A stretch of 64,000 nt of DNA from Sporosarcina sp. ACRSM (GTDB lineage: Bacteria > Bacillota > Bacilli > Bacillales_A > Planococcaceae): assembly GCF_022346545.1 (NCBI RefSeq), contig NZ_JAKRNU010000001.1:558001-622000 (forward strand). Reading direction: 5' to 3'. The notes beneath the pieces are model-generated. The model did not search any database. It was not told where the DNA came from and was given only the letters and a program-made list of their open reading frames with translations. The position numbers and the translations under genes were made by a program. Every line of letters begins with the position of its first letter. The first letter of the stretch is position 1. Shown here in pieces: positions 10,001 through 17,977 of the stretch.

Positions 10001-10513
10001 CATTCCACGGCCTCCACCACCAAGTGATGCCTTTATAATAATCGGATAACCGTGTGTTTCCCCGAAATTAGCAACCTCTTCAACAGATGTAACGGGACCA
10101 TCACTGCCAGGAATGACAGGAATGCCTGCGTTAATCGCCTGTTCCCGTGCCTTTACTTTATCTCCAAACATATCGAGGTGTTTTGAAGTCGGACCGATGA
10201 AAATAATGCCTTCCTCTTCCAATCGACGAGCAAACTCCTCATTTTCCGCCAAAAATCCATACCCCGGATGAATCGCATTAGCGCCTGAATCTTTCGCAAT
10301 CGCAATGATACCCTCAATATCAAGGTATGCATCAATCGGCTTTTTCCCTTCCCCCACGAGATACGATTCATCTGCCTTGTAACGGTGGAATGATCCGCTG
10401 TCTTCAGCTGAATAGATACCGACTGTCGGAATCTTTAATTCGGTACAAGCCCGAAAAATACGTATAGCGATTTCCCCCCGGTTTGCTACAAGAATCTTCT
10501 TTATCTTCTCCAT
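7076..10513 (-). CDS. pycA: Pyruvate carboxylase
   Basis: 1145 residues, full length for this multidomain enzyme. Domains in order: biotin carboxylase (about 1-450, with the glycine-rich GGGGRGMR ATP loop), carboxyltransferase (about 530-800, starting at DTTFRDAHQSLLATR), the PYC_OADA domain, and a C-terminal biotinyl domain with EAMKMET (biotin lysine about 1110). It makes oxaloacetate from pyruvate, refilling the TCA cycle. The ATG overlaps the ftsW stop (TAATG), so the genes are co-transcribed. In B. subtilis PycA activity is stimulated by DarB, whose probable orthologue lies at 51296-51736. Confidence 0.97.
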   Translation of the reverse strand: MEKIKKILVANRGEIAIRIFRACTELKIPTVGIYSAEDSGSFHRYKADESYLVGEGKKPIDAYLDIEGIIAIAKDSGANAIHPGYGFLAENEEFARRLEEEGIIFIGPTSKHLDMFGDKVKAREQAINAGIPVIPGSDGPVTSVEEVANFGETHGYPIIIKASLGGGGRGMRIVQTADEVLEAYERARSEAKSAFGSDEVYVEKYINQPKHIEVQVLGDSFGNVIHLYERDCSIQRRHQKVVEIAPSISLEEGLRQQICDAAVQLMRNVDYINAGTVEFLVADGRFYFIEVNPRIQVEHTITEMITGVDIVHAQIHIADGQDLHKGETAIPHQQEVPLFGYAIQSRVTTEDPLNDFMPDTGKLMVYRSGGGFGVRLDAGNGFQGAVITPYYDSLLVKVSTWGMTFREAASKMDRNLQEFRIRGIKTNIPFLGNVVKHKDFLNGNYDTSFIDSTPELFLFPKRLDRGTKMLNYIGNVTINGFPGIGKESKPVFHPVRKPQVDLLAPPPAGTKQILDERGAEGLVKWIKEQNDVLLTDTTFRDAHQSLLATRVRTSDITSIASESARLMPDLFSYEMWGGATFDVSYRFLKESPWDRLLKLREQIPNVLFQMLFRGANAVGYKNYPDNVIREFVQKSAEAGIDVFRIFDSLNWIKGMEVAIDATREAGKIAEAAICYTGDILDDSRAKYTVGYYKEMAKELEAAGAHILAIKDMAGLLKPEAAYRLISELKETVDLPIHLHSHDTSGNGIFMYAKAVEAGVDIVDTALGSMAGLTSQPSASSLHYALQGGKRNVRTNVQALEELSYYWEDVRKYYQHFESGMISPHSEIYVHEMPGGQYSNLQQQAKAVGLGERWEDVKDMYSRVNLLFGDVVKVTPSSKVVGDMALFMVQNDLDEESVLERGKSIDFPESVIEFFEGYIGQPYGGFPEELQKVILKEREAITVRPGELLEDADFVQMRDELNQKLGRPVTSHEVLSYALYPKVFEEYAKMNQQFGDVSVIPTPEFLYGMRLGEEVEIEIEKGKTLIVKLVSIGEPQSDATRVIYFELNGQPREVIIDDLSVESVTIRKQKADLSNAAHIAATMPGTVLKVAVSHGAKVKRGEHLLITEAMKMETTIQAPFDGVVKEIYVSAGESIATGDLLIELEQ

Positions 10514-11694
10514 TACGAGGCACTCCCTTTTCTGTTTTCTCTTCGCATTTTTTCGAATATTGACACGTTCATCAATATTCCTACAGCTAACGATAGCAGA
10601 ATTACGGAAGTTCCGCCATAACTAATAAACGGCAGAGGTACCCCTGTAAGCGGTATCAGCCCCGTCAAACCGCCCAAATTTACAAATGTTTGGATTCCAA
10701 TAACACTTCCGATACCTGCGGCAAGCATCCGCGCCTGCGGGTCTTTTGCGCGCAACGCAATCATTAACGCACGCAAAACAATGAAACCTAACCCACCAAT
10801 GACGATAATCGTCCCGAGTATCCCCACTTCTTCGGAAATCACCGCCATAATGACATCGGTATGCGGTTCAGGCAAATAGCCCATCTTTTGAACGGAGTTT
10901 CCGAGACCAAGCCCTTTCATTCCTCCTGCCCCGATCGCAATATACCCATTGGCAATTTGATAGCCCGATCCCAATTCATAGTCGAATGGGTTCAAGAAGG
11001 ACAGCAAGCGCCCTTTTCGGCTGCCCGTCATAATGTTATCCCATGCAAAGTACATGCCGATCACCACAGGGATCATGACGACTCCAACAATCCCGCTCAA
11101 TTTCCAAAAAGTTCGCAGCTTAATGCCACTTGCTGCCATGACTGATAATGCAGCCATGATAATGATGAAGGAGGTACCGATATCCGTCTCCATCATGATC
11201 GAAACGATCACAAGAAATAGGACCGTTACAGGTGGCCCAATCGACTGATTCAAACTATCAATTGTGCCGGATTCGTATTTCTTGGCAAAAACACTAGCAA
11301 AATAGACAATAATGACCAGTTTCGCGACTTCAGAAGGTTGAATACTTCCAAATCCTAAGTAAATCCAACTTCGCGCCCCTTTGTCCTCACCATAACCGAT
11401 AAAATGGACGAGAAATAATAGCGCGAACATACCTATCAATGAAAAAATCATTAATTTCTTTCGCTTGAAGTTTTTATAGGGGAAAAATGCAGCAATGAGA
11501 AAAGCTGGGTAGGCAAGTTTTAAATTCGTCAGTTGCTTTTGAAAAAAATAGTCCGGCTCATAGCCATATTTATTGACTGCCCAAACCATGCTTGAGCTGT
11601 AGATCATCACAAGCCCAAACAAAGTCAATATCAAGTAGACAAAGAAAAGGGGAAAGTCAAAATTCCGTATCATTCGTTTCGTGTATGTTTTCAT
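10513..11694 (-). CDS. ftsW: FtsW-type peptidoglycan glycosyltransferase (SEDS)
   Basis: 393 residues with about ten membrane helices. SEDS family signatures include SRKGRLLSFLNPF and the C-terminal GLTGLIPLTGVPLPFISYGGTS. SEDS proteins polymerise lipid II into glycan strands, in the divisome (FtsW) or elongasome (RodA). The position directly before pycA matches ftsW (ylaO) of B. subtilis, so FtsW is preferred over RodA or SpoVE. I chose the ATG at 11694, 8 bp after GAGG. An upstream TTG at 11718 with GGAG is an alternative adding eight residues. Confidence 0.88.
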   Translation of the reverse strand: MKTYTKRMIRNFDFPLFFVYLILTLFGLVMIYSSSMVWAVNKYGYEPDYFFQKQLTNLKLAYPAFLIAAFFPYKNFKRKKLMIFSLIGMFALLFLVHFIGYGEDKGARSWIYLGFGSIQPSEVAKLVIIVYFASVFAKKYESGTIDSLNQSIGPPVTVLFLVIVSIMMETDIGTSFIIIMAALSVMAASGIKLRTFWKLSGIVGVVMIPVVIGMYFAWDNIMTGSRKGRLLSFLNPFDYELGSGYQIANGYIAIGAGGMKGLGLGNSVQKMGYLPEPHTDVIMAVISEEVGILGTIIVIGGLGFIVLRALMIALRAKDPQARMLAAGIGSVIGIQTFVNLGGLTGLIPLTGVPLPFISYGGTSVILLSLAVGILMNVSIFEKMRRENRKGSAS

Positions 11695-11858
11695 TAACAA
11701 AACCTCGTTATCTATCAATTACTCCATTTATACAAATGAAATATTGCTGCATCCGGCTCCCCGTATCCAGCATCACTTATGCGTACAAAATCCATCGTGA
11801 TAAGTGTCTAACTAGGACGTCTCATCCTAGACATGAGTTTCACTGTCCGTAAACAAAA

Positions 11859-11886
11859 AACTCAAACCATTGTGGTAGTTTGAGTT
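11859..11886 (-). terminator. Terminator after ylaN
   Basis: AACTCAAAC ... GTTTGAGTT forms a 9-bp stem followed on the minus strand by a TTTTTTG run. It lies just past the ylaN stop codon and separates ylaN from ftsW. Confidence 0.8.
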
Positions 11887-11892
11887 TTCAAC

Positions 11893-12174
11893 TTACTTCT
11901 TCGTATATAATTCGTGCAGAACGTTCATTTCCTTCTCCAGTAAAGAAAGGATTTCGTTCCCTTTTGAACGTTCGATAAGACCAAGCTTCACCGCAAAATC
12001 AATCTCGCGCGCAAGGCCGTACATTTGCGTGTCCAGTACCTCTTCATAGAGCGGGCACTGCGGCATCGTCAAATGGTCCATTTGCACTTTGATCAGTTGT
12101 GCGATCTTATCTGCATCTGCCTGTAGTTGCTTCAAGGCTTTTTCTTGATATGTTTCTTGCAATTCTATATCCAT
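11893..12174 (-). CDS. ylaN: YlaN family protein
   Basis: 93-residue soluble helical protein of the DUF1507/YlaN family, with the hallmark [20 protein letters not shown] at residues 37-56. YlaN homologues in B. subtilis and Staphylococcus are needed under iron limitation and have been reported to bind the iron regulator Fur. That role is assumed here from family knowledge. It is a single-gene unit with a strong promoter at 12223-12251 and its own terminator. Gene order with ftsW and pycA is conserved. Confidence 0.9.
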   Translation of the reverse strand: MDIELQETYQEKALKQLQADADKIAQLIKVQMDHLTMPQCPLYEEVLDTQMYGLAREIDFAVKLGLIERSKGNEILSLLEKEMNVLHELYTKK

Positions 12175-12222
12175 GAGGACGCCCCCATCAACCTATTATT
12201 TCTGAACGTTCATTATGAATAA

Positions 12223-12251
12223 ATTGTATCTTTTGAACCCGGAAATTGCAA
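12223..12251 (-). promoter_or_regulatory. ylaN promoter with adjacent palindrome
   Basis: On the minus strand: -35 TTGCAA (12246-12251), a 17-bp spacer, and -10 TACAAT (12223-12228), a near-consensus SigA promoter. The 10-bp palindrome TGAACGTTCA (12203-12212) lies just downstream, near the expected transcription start, and could be an operator. Confidence 0.65.
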
Positions 12252-12364
12252 GTGTTACCTTTTTAGTTTTTGGGAAAAGAGTAGCAAAAACTTTTCTTAA
12301 CCACCACTAAACGTTATACTGAAATGAAAATGTACTTTATCAAGACACGTAGGGGGATATCATT

Positions 12365-12865
12365 TTGGAGTCAATTATTCCGATTAAAGGAAATGTACGT
12401 CATCAAATTACGCTCGATCCGACTGTTTGGATATTCGATGATCGCCGGATCGATTTAGAAACTTTTTTCACATCAGATTATGTCGAAAAGGACGAAATTG
12501 AAGAGTATAAAAGGGATATGGGTGCACATTGGTCGCGTGAAATCATGGAAGGTGCAACATTTCCACCAACGCTAAAAAGTGAAAAGAAATATGAAAAGAC
12601 AAGAATGCTTACAGGGACATTCGGCATGCACCTGAACCATTTTGTTAACAATGCAAAGCCTGCCCAAGATGCGCATACGCTTATACTCGAAACATCGAAT
12701 GGAGAGGAGCACGCCTTCCCACTTGCACAAGCCGACGAACTCATCTTAAAATTTAGCGAAAAAGGAAAACCGATCCTTGAAAATGGGCCCGTCTATGTCC
12801 TTTTCAAAGACGGTTCAAATCTCAATGATCCAATCCGCAGCGTCAATGCGATCAGAATCGACTAA
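12365..12865 (+). CDS. YlaL-like conserved protein of unknown function
   Basis: 166 residues, soluble and acidic, without a signal peptide or membrane segment. It begins with TTG at 12365, preceded by AGGGGGAT; no ATG is near. The N-terminal pattern (ITLDPTVWIFDDRRIDL, about 17-33) and the position before ylaI and near ylaN suggest the YlaL family of Bacilli. I recall relatives labelled peptidyl-prolyl isomerase, but I see no cyclophilin or FKBP motif and do not support that. It probably forms a two-gene unit with ylaI, 12 bp downstream. Confidence 0.7.
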   Translation: MESIIPIKGNVRHQITLDPTVWIFDDRRIDLETFFTSDYVEKDEIEEYKRDMGAHWSREIMEGATFPPTLKSEKKYEKTRMLTGTFGMHLNHFVNNAKPAQDAHTLILETSNGEEHAFPLAQADELILKFSEKGKPILENGPVYVLFKDGSNLNDPIRSVNAIRID

Positions 12866-12877
12866 GGAGTGATTTCA

Positions 12878-13081
12878 ATGCGAGTGAAATGCGTCATGTG
12901 CGATGAAATCGGAAAGTTGCCTGACGATGCACCTTTAGCAAAAAAACTAAGGAATCGTCCAATACACACCTATATGTGTGACTCCTGCAACGAGCGGATC
13001 ACAACGAAAACAATCGCCCGGATTGCAACCGGGAACTTCATTTTCCACCGAAGCTCACATCCCGTTGAAAAAGATTTTTAA
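12878..13081 (+). CDS. ylaI: YlaI family zinc-ribbon-like protein
   Basis: 67 residues of the YlaI (DUF2197) family. Two CxxC pairs (CVMC near 5-8, CDSC near 34-37) probably bind one zinc, and the conserved RNRPIHTYMCD lies between them. The function is unknown. I chose the ATG at 12878, 7 bp after AAGGAG; the GTG at 12869 overlaps that ribosome site and is unlikely. It is co-directional with the YlaL-like gene and ends at a terminator shared with convergent ylaH. Confidence 0.87.
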   Translation: MRVKCVMCDEIGKLPDDAPLAKKLRNRPIHTYMCDSCNERITTKTIARIATGNFIFHRSSHPVEKDF

Positions 13082-13097
13082 ACAGGACATGCTTATG

Positions 13098-13138
13098 AAA
13101 AGAAGACCTTGCCGCATTATGCGACAGGGTCTTCTTTT
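13098..13138. terminator. Bidirectional terminator between ylaI and ylaH
   Basis: AAAAGAAGACC ... GGTCTTCTTTT is a long stem with A and T runs on both sides, so it can act on both strands. The ylaH stop codon (13117-13119) lies in its loop and the right arm encodes the last ylaH residues. Confidence 0.8.
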
Positions 13139-13458
13139 TTGTCCTTATATTCATTCATCCGACGAACTCGATAAATGATCAAGATCAGGGCAGCAACGAT
13201 CAGTCCTTCTACAATCGGAAGATAAATAGCAAAAAACGTCAATATTATACATCCGAAAAAAAGAAAAATATAAACGACTACATTTTGCCAAAACTTTATT
13301 TTCCTAGCAAACCCAAGCTTAAATACAATGGCCGAAAGGATGAAAACAACAGCAAATAACAATATTCCAGTCGCAGAAGATGAAGTCATTTCATAAATCA
13401 TACGTGCAATTGGAGACATTGCTTCGATTGCTTCTGCATCCCCGATAGTACCATTCAT
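13117..13458 (-). CDS. ylaH: YlaH-like membrane protein
   Basis: 113 residues with about three membrane helices (32-50, 57-77, 80-97) and a charged C-terminal tail. The VFKLGFARKIKFWQNVVVYI region and length match the YlaH family of Bacilli. Function unknown. It lies next to typA, as in B. subtilis where typA is ylaG. A family B repeat lies between its start and typA. Its last codons form one arm of the terminator shared with ylaI. Confidence 0.85.
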   Translation of the reverse strand: MNGTIGDAEAIEAMSPIARMIYEMTSSSATGILLFAVVFILSAIVFKLGFARKIKFWQNVVVYIFLFFGCIILTFFAIYLPIVEGLIVAALILIIYRVRRMNEYKDKKEDPVA

Positions 13459-13500
13459 TTAGCACATTCCCTTCTAATCCCAGCGATTGTACGCATTCTT

Positions 13501-13658
13501 TTTTATCCCGCTTTAACGGGCAGTAAGACTCCCATCTCAAGACTTCAGTAAAACGATAAGGATAGGTGGGAGATCAACTGCCCGTAAAAGCCCGATTGGT
13601 TCAACTAACAATCAGTGGGGGATGAGGAAAACCCCCACTGATTGAAGTTTCACTTTAT
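13501..13658 (-). repeat. Structured repeat family B, copy 1 (about 158 bp)
   Basis: Read on the minus strand it runs ATAAAGTGAAACTTC ... GCGGGATAAAA. It has an AATCAGTGGGGG/CCCCCACTGATT hairpin, then GTTGAACCAATCGGGC. A closing stem ACGGGCAGT/ACTGCCCGT then encloses CTCCCACCT ... AGATGGGAGTCTT. It is about 95 percent identical by eye to 55171-55329, which is in the opposite orientation. It sits between typA and ylaH and encodes no protein. High identity at distant sites indicates recent movement or strong constraint. It may be a mobile structured RNA. Confidence 0.82.
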
Positions 13659-13677
13659 AGCTACTTACTACTATAAA

Positions 13678-15519
13678 TCATTCTGCAGTTTTTTTCTTCT
13701 TTTGAACCCGTTCACGTTCGTTCTTATCAAGAATTTTCTTACGAAGTCGGATCGATTCCGGTGTCACTTCGCAGTACTCATCGTCATCCAAATATTGCAA
13801 TGCTTCTTCAAGAGACATAATACGCGGTTTTTTCGTCGTGACTGTCTGATCTTTTGTCGCTGAGCGGACGTTTGTCGCCTGTTTCGCTTTCGTCAAGTTG
13901 ATCGTCAAATCATTTTCGCGTGTATTTTCCCCTACAATCATACCAGCATAAATATCTGTTCCTGCTTCTACGAACATCGTTCCACGATCTTCCAGTTGCA
14001 TGATGCTGTATGGTGTAGCAGTTCCGTTTTCCATTGACACAAGAACACCGTTTCGACGACCGCCGACTTTCCCTTTCGCCATCGGTTTATACGAATCGAA
14101 TGTATGGTTCATGATTCCGTATCCTCTTGTCATTGTCAGAAATTCCGTCGAATAGCCGATAAGCCCGCGTGCCGGTACTAGGAAAATGAGTCGGACTTGT
14201 CCATTTCCGTTATTGATCATATCGAGCATTTCACCTTTGCGTTCACCGATCGACTCGATTACAGACCCTGTATGCTCTTCTGGGATATCGATCTGTACGC
14301 GCTCAACTGGTTCTGAACGGACCCCATCGATTTCTTTGACAATAACTTCGGGTTTTGAAACTTGAAGCTCATAGCCTTCACGTCTCATATTTTCTATCAG
14401 GATGGAAAGATGCAATTCACCGCGCCCAGAGACGACCCAAGCATCCGGTGAATCTGTCGGATCGACACGTAGGGACACATCCGTCTGCAATTGCTGTTCA
14501 AGCCGTTCTTCGATCTTTCTGGCCGTCACCCATTTCCCTTCCTTGCCGGCAAACGGACTGTTATTGACAAGGAATGTCATTTGAAGTGTCGGTTCATCAA
14601 TATACAATTCAGGCAATGCTTCAGGATGGTCAACAGGACAAATCGTTTCCCCAACATCGATATTTTCCATTCCGGAAACCGCTACGAGGTCACCTGCAAA
14701 CGCTTCTTCGATATCTACGCGCTTCAATCCAAGGAACCCGGACATTTTCGTCACGCGGAAGTTTTTCAATGAGCCGTCCCGCTTCATAACGGAAACTTGC
14801 TGCCCAACTCTCATCGTTCCGCGGAAAATACGACCGATGCCGATACGACCGACGTAATCGCTATAATCCAATAACGATACTTGGAACTGTAACGGTTCTT
14901 CACGATTATCGATCGGTGCAGGAATGTGTTCGATGATCGCATCATAGAGGACGCGCAATGTATCTTCCTGTTCAGCAGGATCAGAAGATAAGCTAGCTGT
15001 TCCGTTGAATCCGGATGCATAGACGACCGGGAATTCCAGTTGCTCGTCATTGGCGTCCAGTTCGATGAATAACTCCAATACTTCATCGACAACTTCCTCA
15101 GGTCGTGCAAACTCGCGGTCAATCTTGTTGACAACAACAATCGGCTTGATATTTTCTTCAAGCGCTTTTTTAAGAACAAAACGGGTTTGCGGCATACATC
15201 CTTCATACGAATCGACGACAAGAATGACGCCGTCCACCATTTTCAAAATCCGCTCCACTTCTCCACCGAAGTCTGCGTGTCCAGGTGTATCCAAAATGTT
15301 GATTTTTGTATCTTTATAGTGAATTGCTGTGTTTTTCGCAAGGATCGTTATGCCACGTTCACGTTCAATATCGTTTGAATCCATTGCACGTTCGTCCACT
15401 TGCTCATTTGAACGAAAAATACCTGATTGCTTCAAAAGCTGGTCGACAAGTGTCGTTTTTCCGTGGTCGACGTGTGCGATAATTGCTATATTCCGTAAAT
15501 CATTACGTTTATTTGTCAT
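13678..15519 (-). CDS. typA: GTPase TypA/BipA
   Basis: 613 residues, normal for TypA. It shows the translational GTPase motifs [10 protein letters not shown] (P loop), RERGITI (switch I), [11 protein letters not shown] (switch II) and NKIDR (G4), then EF-G-like beta-barrel, domain V and the TypA-specific C-terminal domain. It is a ribosome-associated GTPase linked to 50S assembly and stress or cold growth. I chose the ATG at 15519, 6 bp after GGAGTG; an open frame extends 25 codons upstream but overlaps the promoter. It lies next to ylaF and ylaH as in B. subtilis (ylaG). Confidence 0.95.
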   Translation of the reverse strand: MTNKRNDLRNIAIIAHVDHGKTTLVDQLLKQSGIFRSNEQVDERAMDSNDIERERGITILAKNTAIHYKDTKINILDTPGHADFGGEVERILKMVDGVILVVDSYEGCMPQTRFVLKKALEENIKPIVVVNKIDREFARPEEVVDEVLELFIELDANDEQLEFPVVYASGFNGTASLSSDPAEQEDTLRVLYDAIIEHIPAPIDNREEPLQFQVSLLDYSDYVGRIGIGRIFRGTMRVGQQVSVMKRDGSLKNFRVTKMSGFLGLKRVDIEEAFAGDLVAVSGMENIDVGETICPVDHPEALPELYIDEPTLQMTFLVNNSPFAGKEGKWVTARKIEERLEQQLQTDVSLRVDPTDSPDAWVVSGRGELHLSILIENMRREGYELQVSKPEVIVKEIDGVRSEPVERVQIDIPEEHTGSVIESIGERKGEMLDMINNGNGQVRLIFLVPARGLIGYSTEFLTMTRGYGIMNHTFDSYKPMAKGKVGGRRNGVLVSMENGTATPYSIMQLEDRGTMFVEAGTDIYAGMIVGENTRENDLTINLTKAKQATNVRSATKDQTVTTKKPRIMSLEEALQYLDDDEYCEVTPESIRLRKKILDKNERERVQKKKKTAE

Positions 15520-15561
15520 GGTTTCACTCCATTTGTCTTTTTTCAGTTGGTTAACTGTGTT

Positions 15562-15592
15562 ATTATAGCACATGATGAGACGATTCAAAAAC
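15562..15592 (-). promoter_or_regulatory. typA promoter (extended -10)
   Basis: On the minus strand TGCTATAAT (15562-15570) is a perfect extended -10 element (TGn TATAAT). The -35 region is only a weak TTTTGA about 17 bp upstream. It lies about 43 bp before the chosen typA ATG, supporting that start. Confidence 0.6.
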
Positions 15593-15676
15593 ATTTTTAT
15601 TTTAACGACTAGACGCCTTCAATTCTGCTGAGGCAATTGCGTCAAAGCGGGTTTGATGAATAATGGAGGGATTTTC

Positions 15677-15862
15677 TTGAAAGACATTAAATGGATTTTT
15701 GTTTTTTATTCGCTAGCTGCGGTCGCCTCGATGTGTGCGATCGGCGTTTCTGTCGCCATTGCAAGTCCCCTGTTAGCCATTTTCGCCTTCGTCGCCTTGA
15801 TCTTCGTTATGGGCAATGGCTTCAAAACGAAAAAACGGATGCGGGAACAAGGTTTACTATAA
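15677..15862 (+). CDS. ylaF: YlaF-like small membrane protein
   Basis: 61 residues with two membrane helices (about 5-24 and 28-45) and a basic tail ending KKRMREQGLL. It matches the short YlaF family found next to typA in Bacilli. Function unknown. I chose TTG at 15677 because a clear GGAGGG lies 6 bp upstream. An in-frame TTG at 15653 and ATG at 15656 lie upstream of that ribosome site and lack one. It is divergent from typA and ends at a terminator shared with the convergent phosphatase gene. Confidence 0.78.
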   Translation: MKDIKWIFVFYSLAAVASMCAIGVSVAIASPLLAIFAFVALIFVMGNGFKTKKRMREQGLL

Positions 15863-15872
15863 TACTTCAGTG

Positions 15873-15920
15873 AAAAAGGACTGCTCAGAATGCTCAACGA
15901 TCCTTCTACAGTCCTTTTTT
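15873..15920. terminator. Bidirectional terminator between ylaF and the phosphatase gene
   Basis: AAAAAGGACTG ... CAGTCCTTTTTT is an 11-bp stem with A and T runs on the two sides, placed between convergent genes and ending at the stop codon of the downstream minus-strand gene. Confidence 0.8.
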
Positions 15921-15921
15921 C

Positions 15922-16719
15922 TTATTGTTTCAACTGAATGTAGTTTGTCAGTAATTCCCGATGCAAACCCGGTCGAGCAACGATAAACGGCTCTTGGCCA
16001 AGCAAGCCGGGCGCCTCGCCTTTCAAATTGGTCGCGACAGCTCCGACCTCCTGTGCGATCACGATGCCTCCTGCGATATCCCACGGGGACAGGCGCATCG
16101 ATACGTACGCATCCAACCTTCCTGTAGAGACATGAGCCAACTCGATCGCTGCAGAGCCGTATGATCTTGTTCCCCTACACGCTTTCACCATTTCAATCAC
16201 TTTCTCATTGTCGATATGACGATTCGGAGCAACCCAACTTGCGTTAATGCCGATGATCGCATCTGAAAGTGGCGTTATTTCCAATTGCGGCAAACGTTCG
16301 TGATTCAAATAGGCCCCTTCACCTTTCACTGCGTAATAAAAATCATCCCCCATCACATCGTATATGTATCCGAGCATGCCGACCCCGTCGGCATAAATGC
16401 CTAGCGATATGGCGAAATTGCGTTTTTGATGGACAAAATTCATCGTCCCGTCAATCGGATCCAACATCCAAATGACACCCTCCAATGATTGGACATCATC
16501 GCCAAATCCCTCTTCACCGAGTATGCGGTGCGTCGGGAAATCCCGTTTGATCCGACTGATAAAAAAACGTTCCACTTCCCGGTCTATATTCGTCACTAAA
16601 TCATTCGCATCCGCTTTTGTCTCTACATCGATCTGTTTATAAAAAGAAACCCGAATTAGATGACCCGCTTCTTTAATGAGCGATTTCGCGTATCGGTCAA
16701 TATGCCCCCAATTCATCAT
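15922..16719 (-). CDS. Inositol monophosphatase family protein (YktC/SuhB-like)
   Basis: 265 residues with the metal-binding motifs of the Li-sensitive phosphatase superfamily: GEEGFG (about 69-74), WMLDPIDGTMNFVH (about 84-97) and the C-terminal WDIAGGIVIAQEVGA (about 212-226). It hydrolyses sugar phosphates such as inositol 1-phosphate; the true substrate in Bacilli is uncertain. Position near the DUF1054 gene and typA matches yktC of B. subtilis. The start ATG at 16719 follows GGGGGG; the next codon is also ATG. Confidence 0.9.
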   Translation of the reverse strand: MMNWGHIDRYAKSLIKEAGHLIRVSFYKQIDVETKADANDLVTNIDREVERFFISRIKRDFPTHRILGEEGFGDDVQSLEGVIWMLDPIDGTMNFVHQKRNFAISLGIYADGVGMLGYIYDVMGDDFYYAVKGEGAYLNHERLPQLEITPLSDAIIGINASWVAPNRHIDNEKVIEMVKACRGTRSYGSAAIELAHVSTGRLDAYVSMRLSPWDIAGGIVIAQEVGAVATNLKGEAPGLLGQEPFIVARPGLHRELLTNYIQLKQ

Positions 16720-16754
16720 ACATCCCCCCGATCTTTCTCTTTACAGTATAACGA

Positions 16755-16810
16755 AAAAGGCATCCGATTTCACATTCTTCGTTTCCGAAGGACGTGAAGG
16801 AATGCCTTTT
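16755..16810 (-). terminator. Probable terminator after the 65-residue protein gene
   Basis: AAAAGGCAT (16755-16763) pairs with ATGCCTTTT (16802-16810), with a T run following on the minus strand. The long 38-nt loop contains further pairing. It lies just past the stop of the 16829-17026 gene. Confidence 0.55.
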
Positions 16811-16828
16811 CCGGTTAAAGGCTCGCTT

Positions 16829-17026
16829 TTAAGCGAAACCATTCAAAATCTCCAACTCACGGTGAAGTTCCATGAGTCTCTTATTGCTTTTTGATTTTTG
16901 TTCGGCATCATCTTCTTGAATTGCATCAAATAATGTCGCCAATTCATAATCGAGCTCCAAATTCAACAACTTCACATATTCTTTCTCTACATCCGCTTTT
17001 CGAATCACATGGACGACCTGTTTCAT
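16829..17026 (-). CDS. Small conserved protein, function unknown
   Basis: 65 residues, charged and helical, with no cysteines, signal peptide or membrane segment. A heptad-like pattern over LLNLELDYELATLFDAI (about 19-35) and the C-terminal MELHRELEILNG suggests a short coiled coil. I do not recognise a characterised family. By position between the DUF1054 and phosphatase genes it may be the counterpart of ykzI in B. subtilis. I chose ATG 17026, 8 bp after AAGGGG, over GTG at 17035, which overlaps the ribosome site. Confidence 0.65.
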   Translation of the reverse strand: MKQVVHVIRKADVEKEYVKLLNLELDYELATLFDAIQEDDAEQKSKSNKRLMELHRELEILNGFA

Positions 17027-17325
17027 AATTGACACCCCTTTTCAAAATGAATGGTTTAAATTTTCTGTTACTTATAACTTATGCTCGCGCTATAGCTTGC
17101 TCTAGTTATAAGCCTTGTTGGTAAGATTGTTCCCCGATTTCTGTTAAGATAAACGTGGGAATGGAATTACGAAGGAGGCAAACGGTAATTCTTTTTTTCG
17201 AAAGCCAAGATTTTTTTCACCTCTCCTCCACAAAGAATTGAAACACCCATCCAACACTTCGCTGTATTTTTTTAGAAATTATTTAACGAAAACAAGCTTC
17301 AAAAAATAGAAAGGTGGCAATACAT

Positions 17326-17943
17326 ATGCATTTTGAGGGTTTTGTCCAAAATGACTTCGACACATTTAAGATTGAAGGGTTATCCGAACGCATGGAAGCG
17401 ATTCAGAATCGTATACAGCCAAAATTTCGTGCGATCGGCGAACCTTTGACAGAAGACCTTGCCATGATGTTGGGGAATGAGATGCATTTACATATCGCAA
17501 GACATGCGAGAAGAACAGTGAATCCGCCCAACGATACATGGTTGGCGATCTGCAACAATAAACGAGGATACAAACAACATCCACATTTCCAGATTGGATT
17601 GTATGACGATCATTTATTCATCTGGTTGGCTTTTATTTATGAATTGCCAAACAAACAAAAAATCGCTTCCACGTTTCTTGATCATATGGACGATATTGTG
17701 AAAATTGTACCAACCGACTATGTCGTATCGATGGATCATATGAAAAAAGACAAGGAATCGATGGAAGAGATCGATCTGCATGCCGCTTTAGAAAGGTTTC
17801 GCAACGTCAAAAAAGCCGAATTTCTCATCGGGAGACATATCGCCTCAAATGATCCGATTGTAAAAGACGGCAAAGCGCTATATGAAATTGTAAAAGATAC
17901 GTTCGAAACACTACTCCCGCTTTATACATTGGCCTACAAATAA
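17326..17943 (+). CDS. yktB: YktB, DUF1054 (UPF0637) family protein
   Basis: 205 residues of the DUF1054 family, with the characteristic DTWLAICNNKRGYKQHPHFQ (about 70-89). It is soluble, with no signal peptide. Structures of relatives are known but no function is established. I chose ATG 17326, 8 bp after AAAGGTGG, rather than GTG at 17314, which lies within that ribosome site. It is convergent with the UPF0223 gene and shares a terminator with it; the ykt order is conserved. Confidence 0.87.
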   Translation: MHFEGFVQNDFDTFKIEGLSERMEAIQNRIQPKFRAIGEPLTEDLAMMLGNEMHLHIARHARRTVNPPNDTWLAICNNKRGYKQHPHFQIGLYDDHLFIWLAFIYELPNKQKIASTFLDHMDDIVKIVPTDYVVSMDHMKKDKESMEEIDLHAALERFRNVKKAEFLIGRHIASNDPIVKDGKALYEIVKDTFETLLPLYTLAYK

Positions 17944-17945
17944 TA

Positions 17946-17977
17946 AAAGGGGCGCAAGCTTAACGCTGCGTCCCTTT
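17946..17977. terminator. Bidirectional terminator overlapping the end of the UPF0223 gene
   Basis: AAAGGGGCGCA ... TGCGTCCCTTT is an 11-bp stem with one mismatch (about 10 pairs). It starts 3 bp past the yktB stop, and its right arm encodes the last residues (KGTQ) of the convergent gene at 17960-18238. Confidence 0.7.

Noticed and set aside
15613..15644. Imperfect hairpin near the ylaF start, similar to the family A end stem
   Set aside because: GACGC ... GCGTC with partial inner pairing resembles GACGCAATCACGCC-type sequence, but the match is too short and imperfect to call a remnant.
17157..17240. 27-codon frame upstream of yktB
   Set aside because: It has no ribosome site before its ATG and no recognisable composition. 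The GGAGG nearby falls inside the frame.
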